Of a DNA stretch of 7,961 nt, positions 1 to 6,815 are shown in pieces. The translations under genes were made by a program, and so were the position numbers. Position 1 is the stretch's first letter. The number at the start of each line of letters is the position of its first letter. Source of the stretch: Chloroflexota bacterium (GTDB lineage: Bacteria > Chloroflexota > Ktedonobacteria > Ktedonobacterales > Ktedonobacteraceae); NCBI GenBank assembly GCA_005879655.1, contig VBJK01000237.1, positions 1 to 7,961 on the forward strand, written 5' to 3'. The notes beneath the pieces are model-generated. The model worked only from the letters and a program-made list of their open reading frames with translations, had not been told where the DNA came from and did not search any database.

Positions 1-132
1 TTTAACGGTTGTCTCTTCCCATATGTTTTTCTTGACGGTGAGACGTTCTAATTCAGCTCTATCAAAAAGAGTGCCTTGTGCGACAATAGGCTGCTTTGAC
101 TCTGCTGACGCGGTGGCTTTCTGCTCAATCAC
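1..132 (-). CDS. N-terminal part of an unidentified protein, cut by the window edge
   Basis: Forty-four stop-free codons run from a GTG at 130-132 off the left edge. The start is supported by a near-consensus Shine-Dalgarno GGAGGT (complement of 142-147) nine bases upstream. The translation begins MIEQKATASAESKQP, a hydrophilic and probably disordered leader, and then reads IVAQGTLFDRAELERL. QGTLF loosely resembles the QxxLF-type peptides that dock on the bacterial sliding clamp, but a five-residue match in a tail is weak. No domain is visible in the part that can be read, so no function is given. If the small ORF at 156-473 is real, its TAA ends 23 bases upstream and the two would form an operon. 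Confidence 0.65.
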   Translation of the reverse strand, partial: MIEQKATASAESKQPIVAQGTLFDRAELERLTVKKNIWEETTVK

Positions 133-155
133 GCTGTGGAGACCTCCTCTGTGAG

Positions 156-473
156 TTACAAGGCGAGAAGGGGTTTGTCTTCTGCGCTGCTTTTTAATAG
201 CCTTGTTCTGAAGACATTGTACCATAGTTTCTGATCTGACTTGGAGAGAGGCACGAACTGGACGGATGCGTGGGCGCGGTGGTTCATCTGTCCAGTTCGT
301 GCAAGTGGAGCACAGGCGGCAGAGCCAATCCAGATCTTGCCGCCGTTGTTTGCTTCCCCAACAAACAACAAGTGAAACTCATGCCCAACGAGCAGCATAA
401 CACAGCTCATATTGCCAACAAGCCTACCAATTGCAGAACGACACTCAAACGTCACAGAAAAGTGACGCTCCAA
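156..473 (-). CDS. Possible small protein of unknown function (105 aa)
   Basis: An open frame of 105 codons begins at TTG (471-473) and ends with TAA 23 bases before the start of the partial gene on the same strand, an operon-like arrangement. The middle alternates hydrophobic and polar residues (CVMLLVGHEFHLLFVGE), which could be beta strands, and the tail is basic and aromatic (KLWYNVFRTRLLK). Against it, no ribosome site lies upstream of the TTG, no family is recognised, and an 18-bp hairpin (251-302) sits inside the frame, which is unusual for coding DNA. The 442 bases between 133 and 574 may instead be entirely non-coding. Confidence 0.3.
   Translation of the reverse strand: MERHFSVTFECRSAIGRLVGNMSCVMLLVGHEFHLLFVGEANNGGKIWIGSAACAPLARTGQMNHRAHASVQFVPLSKSDQKLWYNVFRTRLLKSSAEDKPLLAL
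251..302. repeat. Long inverted repeat / hairpin
   Basis: GCACGAACTGGAC at 251-263 is the exact reverse complement of 290-302. After one G-T wobble (264/289) the pairing continues with GATG/CATC (265-268 with 285-288). The result is an 18-bp stem closing a GC-rich 16-base loop. There is no T-run after either arm, so it is not a standard intrinsic terminator. It could be an mRNA leader structure for the minus-strand gene, a protein-binding site, or a remnant of a mobile element. Confidence 0.8.
451..466. repeat. Small hairpin GTCAC-N6-GTGAC
   Basis: GTCAC (451-455) and GTGAC (462-466) pair around AGAAAA, with one further C-G pair outside (450/467). The stem is short and its role is unknown. 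It lies at the beginning of the doubtful minus-strand ORF at 156-473, about 110 bases upstream of the plus-strand regulator start. Confidence 0.4.
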
Positions 474-497
474 CGTCTTTACTGTAAGAGGATAAAC

Positions 498-526
498 TAG
501 ACAGGCTGGTAGCTTTCCCTTATCCT
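498..526 (+). promoter_or_regulatory. Candidate sigma-70-type promoter for the HTH/TPR gene
   Basis: TAGACA (498-503, five of six to TTGACA) is followed after exactly 17 bases by TATCCT (521-526, four of six to TATAAT). Transcription would begin near 533, giving a leader of about 42 bases before the ATG at 575. This is a motif match only. Confidence 0.35.
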
Positions 527-574
527 TATGGTCTACAGAGACGAATTTAAATATTGTATAAGGGAAATGTTATC

Positions 575-1975
575 ATGACAACAGTAGGTTCGACGCAAGC
601 TACCTATTGGGGAGAAGGGGGCGAGTATGGCCCCTTCATTGTGCAGACCGACGGAGAGTGGGCAGGATGGCCTGATTTCGGGCAAGTCCAGCGCTATTTC
701 CGTGTAAAAGCTAAACTCAGCCCGCAAGAGTTTGCAGCGATCTACGGTAGAGAGACAAAACCCGATGGCAGCCCCATTTCGCTAAGGCAGGTACTACGAA
801 TGGAACTAGAGAACGAAGTCCCAATGGATATGAATAGACGAAAACTCATAGCGCGTTTACTTAATATTCCCTCCATGCTTTTTGGTCTGGCAACACTTGA
901 ACAGGTTACTCTACGACCACATCCAGAGGTTGCAGGTGCGAGCCTCGCAACTGGATATACCGCGCTCCCCAGAGTAGTAGCAGATACAGCCAAATATCAA
1001 AGCAACATTCGTACGCTTTTGACCCTACATCATACCAGTCAGGCACAAAGCGAATTTATTAAGATCACAGCAGATATACAAGATCTGGTAAGCCTGGAGT
1101 CTCAGGCACGCGGGGATTTACAGTATCACATACGAGAACTGCTCTTTAGCTATTATCTGCTCGCAGCAAAAGTGGTCAGAGATCAACGAGATTTCTCCTT
1201 GTCGTATCATTACGCAAACCAGGCGGTACGAGTTGCTAAAGCTACGGGTGATCCCGATCTGATTGCAACAGCTTTTTACACACGTGGTGCTACCTATCTA
1301 GAGTGGGGCCGCAATGGGACGCTGGTACAGGGGGTATTCCATGTACAAATCGACAAGATCAGTAACGCTACCCGCGATTTTGAGCAGGCAAAAGTTGCCG
1401 CAGAACATACAGAAAAGAGCCTCCATCCCCAGATAGTGGGTCTTATCAATATAAGTCTGAGCCGAGCTTACGCTATCCATGCTTTAAATATGGATGAGAA
1501 AGTACCTACTCTTGCGATGACGCTGTTAGACGAGGCTGAGGAGAAGGCTGGCCAGCAGAGTATTGATGATCCGTATGAACGGCACTTGGTGACAGGCTCG
1601 CTCACTGGCTTTGTCAAGGGGGAGTACTACAATGGTAAAGCCAGAAATCTTACTATCGCAGGCAGGCCAGCTGCCGCGTTGAAGGAGCTGGCTACTCTGG
1701 AAAGTTTGCGACAGGGAGCGATAGGGAAGCACTTGACCCGCAATCAGATCTGGCTGGATATTGTTGCTGCGGACGTGTTCATGGGGTTAGAACAGTTTGA
1801 GGAAGCGACAAAACGAGCTAAGAATGCATTACTTGCTGCAAGAGATATTAACTCCGTAGCCAAGTTCGCATGTATTGTAGACATTCATGGGCGGCTTTTG
1901 CAGAGTACTTACAAGGCTGAACCCGATGTTGAAGAGCTGGGGGATATAATACACGAAACGATACAGATTCAATGA
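575..1975 (+). CDS. XRE-like helix-turn-helix / TPR-repeat regulator
   Basis: The 466-residue protein is probably a cytoplasmic DNA-binding regulator that senses a partner or peptide through TPR repeats. The ATG at 575 is chosen because AAGGGA lies nine bases upstream (560-565); the in-frame TTG at 554 has no comparable site. Residues 34-105 have the Cro/XRE pattern: a conserved hydrophobic helix, LSPQEFAAIYGRE, an insertion KPDGSP, then ISLRQVLRMELENEVP and RRKLIARLLNIPSMLFGL, where the usual turn is widened. Residues 145-450 are alpha-helical with TPR-like pairs such as SYHYANQAVRVAKATGD (210-226) and QFEEATKRAKNALLAARD (407-424). HTH-TPR fusions are common regulators in Chloroflexota and Actinobacteria. 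No target can be named. The terminator-like hairpin and long gap that follow suggest it is transcribed apart from the TIR-NACHT gene. Confidence 0.85.
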   Translation: MTTVGSTQATYWGEGGEYGPFIVQTDGEWAGWPDFGQVQRYFRVKAKLSPQEFAAIYGRETKPDGSPISLRQVLRMELENEVPMDMNRRKLIARLLNIPSMLFGLATLEQVTLRPHPEVAGASLATGYTALPRVVADTAKYQSNIRTLLTLHHTSQAQSEFIKITADIQDLVSLESQARGDLQYHIRELLFSYYLLAAKVVRDQRDFSLSYHYANQAVRVAKATGDPDLIATAFYTRGATYLEWGRNGTLVQGVFHVQIDKISNATRDFEQAKVAAEHTEKSLHPQIVGLINISLSRAYAIHALNMDEKVPTLAMTLLDEAEEKAGQQSIDDPYERHLVTGSLTGFVKGEYYNGKARNLTIAGRPAAALKELATLESLRQGAIGKHLTRNQIWLDIVAADVFMGLEQFEEATKRAKNALLAARDINSVAKFACIVDIHGRLLQSTYKAEPDVEELGDIIHETIQIQ

Positions 1976-1984
1976 AACTGCTGG

Positions 1985-2021
1985 GTGAGGGAGAGATGGC
2001 TTTGAGTGCTCTCTCCCTTAC
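1985..2021 (+). terminator. Terminator-like hairpin after the HTH/TPR gene
   Basis: Bases 1985-1996 pair with 2010-2021 in a 12-bp stem (one G-T wobble, 1987/2019) around a 13-base loop, starting nine bases after the stop codon. There is no proper T-run afterwards (CTTGGGCACG), so termination may be weak or factor-assisted. Confidence 0.5.
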
Positions 2022-2028
2022 TTGGGCA

Positions 2029-2042
2029 CGCAATTTATTGCG
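2029..2042. repeat. Palindrome 1, CGCAAT-TT-ATTGCG
   Basis: Six-base arms surround a TT centre. It belongs to the same family as the three palindromes downstream, but its flanks (GGGCA before, CTATGC after) lack the GTAG extension seen in the others. Confidence 0.7.
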
Positions 2043-2061
2043 CTATGCACCCCAAAAAACG

Positions 2062-2084
2062 GTAGACGCGCAATTTATTGCGCC
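2062..2084 (+). repeat. Palindromic element 2, with GTAGAC extension
   Basis: GCGCAAT (2068-2074) and ATTGCGC (2077-2083) form a perfect 7-bp inverted repeat around TT, preceded by GTAGAC and followed by C. The reverse complement of 2337-2359 matches all 23 positions except two (C/T and T/C), so the two are an inverted pair bounding about 298 bp. Confidence 0.8.
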
Positions 2085-2123
2085 TGCTTTCTTTGCTTGT
2101 ATCACAGGTGAAATGCATTGCAA

Positions 2124-2196
2124 AACTACGTGTGATGCTGCTTTTTGTGATAAACCAAGCGCAATGAATTGCGCAACTACGTGTGATGCTGCTTTT
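2124..2196 (+). repeat. Direct repeat of 22 bp, two copies 51 bp apart
   Basis: The copies at 2124-2145 and 2175-2196 are identical, starting AACTACGTG and ending GCTGCTTTT. Each follows a palindrome of the GCAAT..ATTGC type: intact before the second copy, decayed before the first (AAATGCATTGCA, 2111-2122). The repeating module is therefore palindrome plus 22-bp tail, suggesting a short duplicated element. Confidence 0.85.
2159..2174 (-). repeat. Palindromic element 3, GCGCAATGAATTGCGC
   Basis: Seven-base arms surround a GA centre, and the core is identical to 2338-2353. On the minus strand it is preceded by GTAGTT, so it has the same orientation as the copy at 2337-2359. The second copy of the 22-bp direct repeat begins directly after it. 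Confidence 0.8.
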
Positions 2197-2336
2197 CAGC
2201 TCAATACAAGAAATTTAGGACCATTTACAAATAATTCCACCTACAAAATTCTCGTTTATCATCCTCACATGGTCTTTTTCAAAAATACCACACTTCAAAT
2301 ACACTACAGCCACGACTAATAGCATTTAGCGAACAC

Positions 2337-2359
2337 GGCGCAATGAATTGCGCATCTAC
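2337..2359 (-). repeat. Palindromic element 4, inverted partner of element 2
   Basis: The palindrome core is at 2338-2353, followed by ATCTAC, so on the minus strand it reads GTAGAT and then the core. An in-frame TTG that could extend the TIR-NACHT gene upstream (2348) falls inside this repeat, another reason to prefer the ATG at 2432. Confidence 0.8.
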
Positions 2360-2431
2360 AGATGGCTTCATCTTGTACCAAATTTGCGAACAAGCAGTAA
2401 CACTTTGTCATACTCTGCCGGGAGGGAATTG

Positions 2432-4771
2432 ATGACTGCGCCTATTAAGCTGGTCTATTCTTCTGCACCTGAAGATTATCCTTTTGCTAAACAGCTTGCC
2501 GCACATCTTCATACGCACACTCAGCATGGCTTGCTTTCAGCATGGGATGAACAGTTCCTTCCGGCGGGGACCGATGTAGCCCAGGAGCGGCGACGGGCTT
2601 GGCGTGAGGCTGATATTCTGCTCCTGCTACTCAGCGCCGATTATTTTAGCTCTGCGGCCTACGATGAACAAGAGATGCAGCAGGCGCTAAAACGGCATAA
2701 AGCTGATCAGTTGCTCATTGTGCCGATTCTTGTACGTCCCTTTGCCTGGCAAGCAAGCGTGGTGAGTCATCTGCAATGCTTGCCTCGCAGTGGGAGAGCA
2801 GTGACAATCTCGGAGAATCGTGATGCAGCTCTGGACTCTGTCGGCCAGGACCTCCGTCAACTTATCGCTGCACGCCGTGCTTCCGATGCTCCGCTCTCTG
2901 CTCTTCAGCGCACGAATCGGCAACGTCTGCTCAAAATCGTGCGCACGATTTGGGTTGACGGCTGGCTGGAGCAGTCGCTGCATCATGCAACCTGGATTGA
3001 TCTGCATTTGCAGAAGCAACCGCACGGTCTGGAGAGTCCCTGGCGCTTGATGGTGCAGGAACTCGATCGGGGTCCTCGCCCTTTGCCGCCAGGGACAAGC
3101 ATTATTCAGGTCTTCGATGAGGCAGATGAAGAACTGCTCATTCTCGGCGAGCCTGGTTCCGGTAAGACAACACTACTCATGTATCTTGCCCGTACACTGC
3201 TGGACCGTGCGGAAGCTGATGAATGCCGCCGTATACCGGTCGTTTTAAATCTTTCCTCCTGGGCACGGAAACGACCCCCGCTCGACCAATGGCTGATCGA
3301 AGAAATGAATATTCGCTATCAAGTACCACTAAACGTTGGCCGTACATGGGTGGAGACCAACCAGCTCTTTCCCCTGCTCGATGGCCTCGATGAGGTGGCC
3401 GAAGCCGAGCGCGCAGCCTGTACGCAGGCGATTATAGCCTATATGCAAAGAGAGCAAGAGCGTATCCCGCTGATCATTTGTTGTCGCATTGAAGAATATC
3501 AGGCCCTCTCAGTAGAACTCCCCTTACAGTACGCTGTGATACTGCTTCCTCTCTCCGATGAACAGATCGAAGTCTACTTATCCAGTGTCTCCGGCAAACT
3601 TGATACGCTTCGTCAGGTGCTACGCGAAGATAGGGAGTTGTTCGAGCTGGCGCGCCGACCACTGATGTTGGCCATTTTTACACAGGCTTATCATGGAGAG
3701 GCTGTGCTCGATCTGCCAGCGGCTATGACCAGCGATGAATACCCTCGTGCGCTCTTCAGGCAGTATGTGAAGCGTATGCTTAAGCGCCGGACAAAATTAC
3801 AACAGATAACAGAAGAGCAGTTTCTCAAATGGTTGACGTATTTTGCGACACAACTGTATCGTCAGCAACAGACGATCTTTGCCGTAGAAGAACTCCAGCC
3901 AGCGTGGTTGTCAGAGCAGTATCGTTCCCACTATCGTTGGGGTATGTTGCTCGCCTATATCTTGACCTTTGGATTATTCTTCGGCCCTATCTTTGGCTTA
4001 GCCTTTGGGGCTGCCTATGGCATCATCTATTGGGTGCTCAACAGACTGCTTTTTGGTGTGATCTTCGGACTGGTGTTGGGCATTGTTGGAGGATTGAGCG
4101 GGGGATTAGTCTTTGGCTTGGTTTTCAAGCAGCACGAGACCATTCAGCCCGCAGAGATCGCTGCTTGGTCCTGGACATCGGCCAGAAAAGGGTTACTGGT
4201 CGGAGTACTGGGAGGGCTGGTCTTCGCCCTGGTAGGGGGACTGGTCGGCTGGGTGGTCGCTGGACCAATAGGAGGCATGGTGGTAGGATGCGTTGTGGAA
4301 GGGATTATGGGGCCGTTAGGGGGACTGGTCGGAGGTTTATCACCAAAGCAAATGCCAGAAAGGCTCGCTCTGTCTCCCAACGAGGGCATCTGGCGCTCTG
4401 GAAAACGCGGTATGGGCGCGGTCCTCTTGCTAATCCTGCTGGTTGGGATGACTGCTGGCTTGATCGTCGGGCGGCTCGGAGCATCGATTAGCGATCTGCG
4501 CTATGGGCTGATCTTTGGTCTGGTGTTCGGGTCAGTGGGAGGACTGATCTTTGCTCTGACGTTTAGTCTGGTGGGAGGGCGTACGGGACTCGCAGCCTTT
4601 TTAGAACACTTTGTGCTGCGCTTCTTCCTCTGGCGGCACGGCTTGCTACCCTGGAAGCTGGTAGCCTTTCTCGATGAGGCTACAGAGCGACTACTCTTGC
4701 GCAAGGTTGGGGGCAGCTATATCTTTGTGCATCGCCTATTGCGCGATGTGCTCGCAACGTACAATACGTAG
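2432..4771 (+). CDS. TIR-NACHT NTPase with glycine-rich multi-pass membrane tail (NLR-like/STAND)
   Basis: The 779-residue protein starts at the ATG at 2432, where GGAGG (2421-2425) is six bases upstream. Residues 5-145 form a TIR domain: IKLVYSSAPED, WDEQFLPAG (38-46), ADILLLLLSADYFSS and YDEQEM. E81 sits where TIR NADases carry the catalytic glutamate. Residues 232-420 form a NACHT ATPase with Walker A GEPGSGKT (239-246) and Walker B LLDGLDEV (315-322, acidic D317, D320, E321). About residues 505-715 are very hydrophobic with a repeating GL-x-FGL or GGLVGG pattern, probably several membrane helices. The end (LLLRKVGGSYIFVHRLLRDVLA) is a pattern I associate with membrane-tailed NACHT proteins of cyanobacteria and Chloroflexota. 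TIR-NACHT proteins are candidate anti-phage sensors that deplete NAD or signal through cyclic ADP-ribose products; that role here is inference. There are no LRR, WD40 or TPR sensor repeats, so the membrane tail takes the sensor position. Confidence 0.9.
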   Translation: MTAPIKLVYSSAPEDYPFAKQLAAHLHTHTQHGLLSAWDEQFLPAGTDVAQERRRAWREADILLLLLSADYFSSAAYDEQEMQQALKRHKADQLLIVPILVRPFAWQASVVSHLQCLPRSGRAVTISENRDAALDSVGQDLRQLIAARRASDAPLSALQRTNRQRLLKIVRTIWVDGWLEQSLHHATWIDLHLQKQPHGLESPWRLMVQELDRGPRPLPPGTSIIQVFDEADEELLILGEPGSGKTTLLMYLARTLLDRAEADECRRIPVVLNLSSWARKRPPLDQWLIEEMNIRYQVPLNVGRTWVETNQLFPLLDGLDEVAEAERAACTQAIIAYMQREQERIPLIICCRIEEYQALSVELPLQYAVILLPLSDEQIEVYLSSVSGKLDTLRQVLREDRELFELARRPLMLAIFTQAYHGEAVLDLPAAMTSDEYPRALFRQYVKRMLKRRTKLQQITEEQFLKWLTYFATQLYRQQQTIFAVEELQPAWLSEQYRSHYRWGMLLAYILTFGLFFGPIFGLAFGAAYGIIYWVLNRLLFGVIFGLVLGIVGGLSGGLVFGLVFKQHETIQPAEIAAWSWTSARKGLLVGVLGGLVFALVGGLVGWVVAGPIGGMVVGCVVEGIMGPLGGLVGGLSPKQMPERLALSPNEGIWRSGKRGMGAVLLLILLVGMTAGLIVGRLGASISDLRYGLIFGLVFGSVGGLIFALTFSLVGGRTGLAAFLEHFVLRFFLWRHGLLPWKLVAFLDEATERLLLRKVGGSYIFVHRLLRDVLATYNT

Positions 4772-4772
4772 C

Positions 4773-4793
4773 TATGGCAGCATTGCCATATTT
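4773..4793 (+). terminator. Intrinsic terminator candidate of the TIR-NACHT gene
   Basis: TATGGCA (4773-4779) and TGCCATA (4784-4790) form a perfect 7-bp stem with a GCAT loop, followed by TTTAAG, two bases after the stop codon. The T-run is short. It sits in the 40-bp gap between two convergent genes and has no T-run on the minus strand. Confidence 0.5.
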
Positions 4794-4811
4794 AAGCATG
4801 TCCCATTGTAG

Positions 4812-6167
4812 CTAGCGCCGTCGTATTCTCATTGGTACTGCACCTTTTGGTCGTAGCGTCAGCAACGGCTCTGGCTGAATTGGTGTAGCGCCAGCAAATT
4901 CAAAAGTCAGGCGTTGTGCCAGCGTTGCAAGGATCAACTGGCCTTCGAGCAGTGCAAGATGCCTGCCCAGGCAAATATGGGGACCTGCCCCAAAGGGAAT
5001 GGAGGCGTAGCGCGGTAGCTGCTGTTCCTGTTGAGGTGCAAAACGCTCAGGATTAAAGATCTCTGGTTCAGGGAAGAGATTTGCACGTCGCTGTAAGGTA
5101 TAGGGACAGATGACAACCGATGCACCAGCTGGAATGCAGTAATCTGCAAGCTGTACGGCAGTGATAGCCCGTCTGGTGAATGCGTAGATCGGTGGGTAGA
5201 GCCGTAAGGTTTCTTTGAAGACCTGCAATGTGTATGGCAGATTGGCTAGGTCAGCAAGGGTTGGCAAGCGACCAGCTAGAACGTGGTCTCCCTCTGCTTG
5301 CATGCGGGCATAGACGTCAGGATGTTGGGAGAGCAGATACCAACACCAGGTCAGTGCATTCGCAGTCGTTTCGTGACCTGCTACGAAGAGACCAAGAGCT
5401 TCGTCACGTATCTGTCTATCGCTTAGCGAGGTAGTATCCTCTTCGTCCCGTGCAAGAAGGAGCGTAGAGAGCAAATCGTTGCGCTCGGTACCGCTTTGTC
5501 GTCGCTGTTCTATCATACGATAAAGCGTGGCATTGACGCGCTCAATGGCTTGGCGAGCGCGTTGATTGCGCGGTGTTGGCCAGGATTGAGGCAGACGTAG
5601 CGGATTGGTCATCGCATCGGCGAAGTGGCGAAAGGTGTATACAAGCACCTCACCTAATTCATGCTCCTCGCCAGAGAGGTCTGCGCCAAAAAGGACATCA
5701 CTGATAATCCACAGCGTCAGGCGTAGCATCTCATCGGCCAGGTTAATCGTCTCTCCTGTTGCCCAGCTCTCCTGTAGACGTAAAGTGTAGGCAACCATCG
5801 TCTCTGCATAGCGTTGCACACGACGATGTTGGAAGAGCGGGGCGAGTAACCTGCGTTGACGGCGGTGTTCCTCGCCCTCGCTGAGAAAGACGCTCTTGCC
5901 CAGCATGGGAGTACCCAGAGCACGCACCGTTGCCGTTTTCTCAAAGGTAGCCGCCTGCTCGACCAAAATCTGACGCACAAATTCTGGCGCGTTCAGCACT
6001 GGAACCATACGTGGCCCAAAGTGAAATGCTCCTATATCTCCAAACTGCTCACTGATGCGCAGTAAGAGTTCTAAGCGTTCTTTACGCAGAGCCAGCACAT
6101 TGCCGAGTAATGGCAAGCCTGGTAGGCAAGGAATCGGCGTGTGGCTTTGAGAGAACAGTGCAGTCAC
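4812..6167 (-). CDS. Cytochrome P450 monooxygenase
   Basis: The 451-residue protein is a full-length soluble bacterial P450 that would use heme-bound oxygen to hydroxylate or epoxidise an unknown hydrophobic substrate, with electrons from a separate reductase not encoded here. Visible signatures: a proline-rich start (PIPCLPGLPLLGN), C-helix HRRQRR (101-106), I-helix oxygen-binding AGHETT (263-268), ExxR (E319-R322), PERF (373-376) and the heme loop PFGAGPHICLG (391-401) with ligand C399. The sequence is of the E-class-like bacterial type (CYP110- or CYP102-heme-like) rather than the shorter actinobacterial type; the exact CYP family cannot be assigned by eye. It starts at GTG (6165-6167), 13 bases after the stop of the HTH gene, with only a weak purine-rich site upstream, so it is probably co-transcribed and perhaps translationally coupled. 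Confidence 0.95.
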   Translation of the reverse strand: MTALFSQSHTPIPCLPGLPLLGNVLALRKERLELLLRISEQFGDIGAFHFGPRMVPVLNAPEFVRQILVEQAATFEKTATVRALGTPMLGKSVFLSEGEEHRRQRRLLAPLFQHRRVQRYAETMVAYTLRLQESWATGETINLADEMLRLTLWIISDVLFGADLSGEEHELGEVLVYTFRHFADAMTNPLRLPQSWPTPRNQRARQAIERVNATLYRMIEQRRQSGTERNDLLSTLLLARDEEDTTSLSDRQIRDEALGLFVAGHETTANALTWCWYLLSQHPDVYARMQAEGDHVLAGRLPTLADLANLPYTLQVFKETLRLYPPIYAFTRRAITAVQLADYCIPAGASVVICPYTLQRRANLFPEPEIFNPERFAPQQEQQLPRYASIPFGAGPHICLGRHLALLEGQLILATLAQRLTFEFAGATPIQPEPLLTLRPKGAVPMRIRRR

Positions 6168-6180
6168 GAGGCTTCACTCT

Positions 6181-6717
6181 TCATGTGTGCATCAACACCT
6201 CGCCGTTATTATACTGAGCCGTATTCCAATCCAGCACATCGGCCAGCATTTGCCGAAACGCCTCTAATGCTTGTTCACGTTCAGCCTCGTCCGGCATGAC
6301 GGTACTGCGCCAGATCAGCACAATGTGTACTTGCCTCGGCATGTTTTCGCTTCTCACAATGTAGCGTGCCACTGTGCCGGGGAAGACATGTTCTCCGCTA
6401 TATTTCACGGCTGCAATCTGTTCCAGCAGCCGTTCTTTTTGATGAGTCTTCGTCTGCACAGAGATAAAGGTCATGAATTGAGTATTCTCAATGGAGGATA
6501 TCCGCCAGGCAAGTGTGTTTTTGCGCGGGCGACCAACGATTTTGCGCTGGAAATTTTGGACGTGCTCCAAAGGAATCATGAGCACATCGGCAGCCCGCAC
6601 TGCCGGAAGGCGCTTGGCTTCAATATAGAAGCGAATGCGCCGCTCAGAGATACCGAGCATCTTTGCCGCCTCCTTAGTGGAGACATAGCCAGGTAGATCA
6701 GGAATTTCGTCTGTCAT
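6181..6717 (-). CDS. Excisionase/MerR-like HTH protein with C-terminal alpha/beta domain
   Basis: The 178-residue protein is probably a DNA-binding regulator. Residues 11-57 are a winged-helix DNA-binding domain of the excisionase/MerR type: YVSTKEAAKMLGISERRIRFYIEAKRLPAVR with hydrophobic wing VLMIPLEHVQNF. Next comes VGRPRKN (61-67), resembling an AT-hook (GRP core). Residues 75-178 alternate strands and helices (VARYIVRS, VHIVLIWRS, then helix EREQALEAFRQMLADVLDW), possibly a ferredoxin-like dimerisation fold; no family is recognised. Of three in-frame starts (TTG 6780, ATG 6771, ATG 6717) I prefer 6717. It places DEIPDLPGYVS just before the HTH and lies directly after a good -10 box. None of the three has a Shine-Dalgarno. 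It precedes the P450 by 13 bases, suggesting control of, or a shared pathway with, that enzyme. Confidence 0.85.
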   Translation of the reverse strand: MTDEIPDLPGYVSTKEAAKMLGISERRIRFYIEAKRLPAVRAADVLMIPLEHVQNFQRKIVGRPRKNTLAWRISSIENTQFMTFISVQTKTHQKERLLEQIAAVKYSGEHVFPGTVARYIVRSENMPRQVHIVLIWRSTVMPDEAEREQALEAFRQMLADVLDWNTAQYNNGEVLMHT

Positions 6718-6729
6718 GGATGTAGTATA
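6717..6729 (-). promoter_or_regulatory. Candidate -10 box for a leaderless HTH-P450 transcript
   Basis: On the minus strand TATACT (complement of 6724-6729, five of six to TATAAT) ends six bases before the ATG at 6717. Transcription would begin at or next to the A of the start codon, giving a leaderless mRNA, which agrees with the missing Shine-Dalgarno. The -35 region (complement of 6747-6752, TTTCAA) is poor. Confidence 0.4.
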
Positions 6730-6815
6730 TTTGGGGGAACGCTTTTTTGAAAAAGTCCGCGCAAGGATCATAAAATACAATTACTTGTCAGGCTTATTAC
6801 TAAATAGTCCTAACG

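Larger units (their letters stand above)
1976..2431. other. Repeat-rich intergenic region without a convincing gene
   Basis: These 456 bases hold the terminator-like hairpin (1985-2021), four GCGCAAT..ATTGCGC-type palindromes (2029-2353) and a 22-bp direct repeat. A plain AT-rich stretch (2220-2330) shows nothing recognisable. The last 70 bases must contain the promoter of the TIR-NACHT gene, but no convincing hexamer pair is seen. TGTCATACT (2406-2414) resembles an extended -10, yet it would start transcription inside the ribosome site. Confidence 0.6.

Noticed and set aside
270..500. A 76-codon plus-strand frame before the HTH/TPR gene
   Set aside because: It starts inside the 251-302 hairpin, has no ribosome site, and shows no recognisable protein character.
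1972..2319. A 115-codon plus-strand frame starting in an ATGA overlap with the HTH/TPR gene
   Set aside because: It runs through the terminator-like hairpin, the palindromes and the 22-bp direct repeats, its translation simply copies the repeats (TTCDAAF twice), and no ribosome site or protein family is seen.
2348..2431. N-terminal extension of the TIR-NACHT protein from TTG 2348
   Set aside because: The TTG lies inside a palindromic repeat with no ribosome site, whereas ATG 2432 has GGAGG at six bases and starts right before the TIR domain.
3829..4491. A 220-codon plus-strand frame inside the TIR-NACHT gene
   Set aside because: It is a frame shadow of the glycine-rich membrane region; the overlapping frame has clear TIR, Walker and membrane features.
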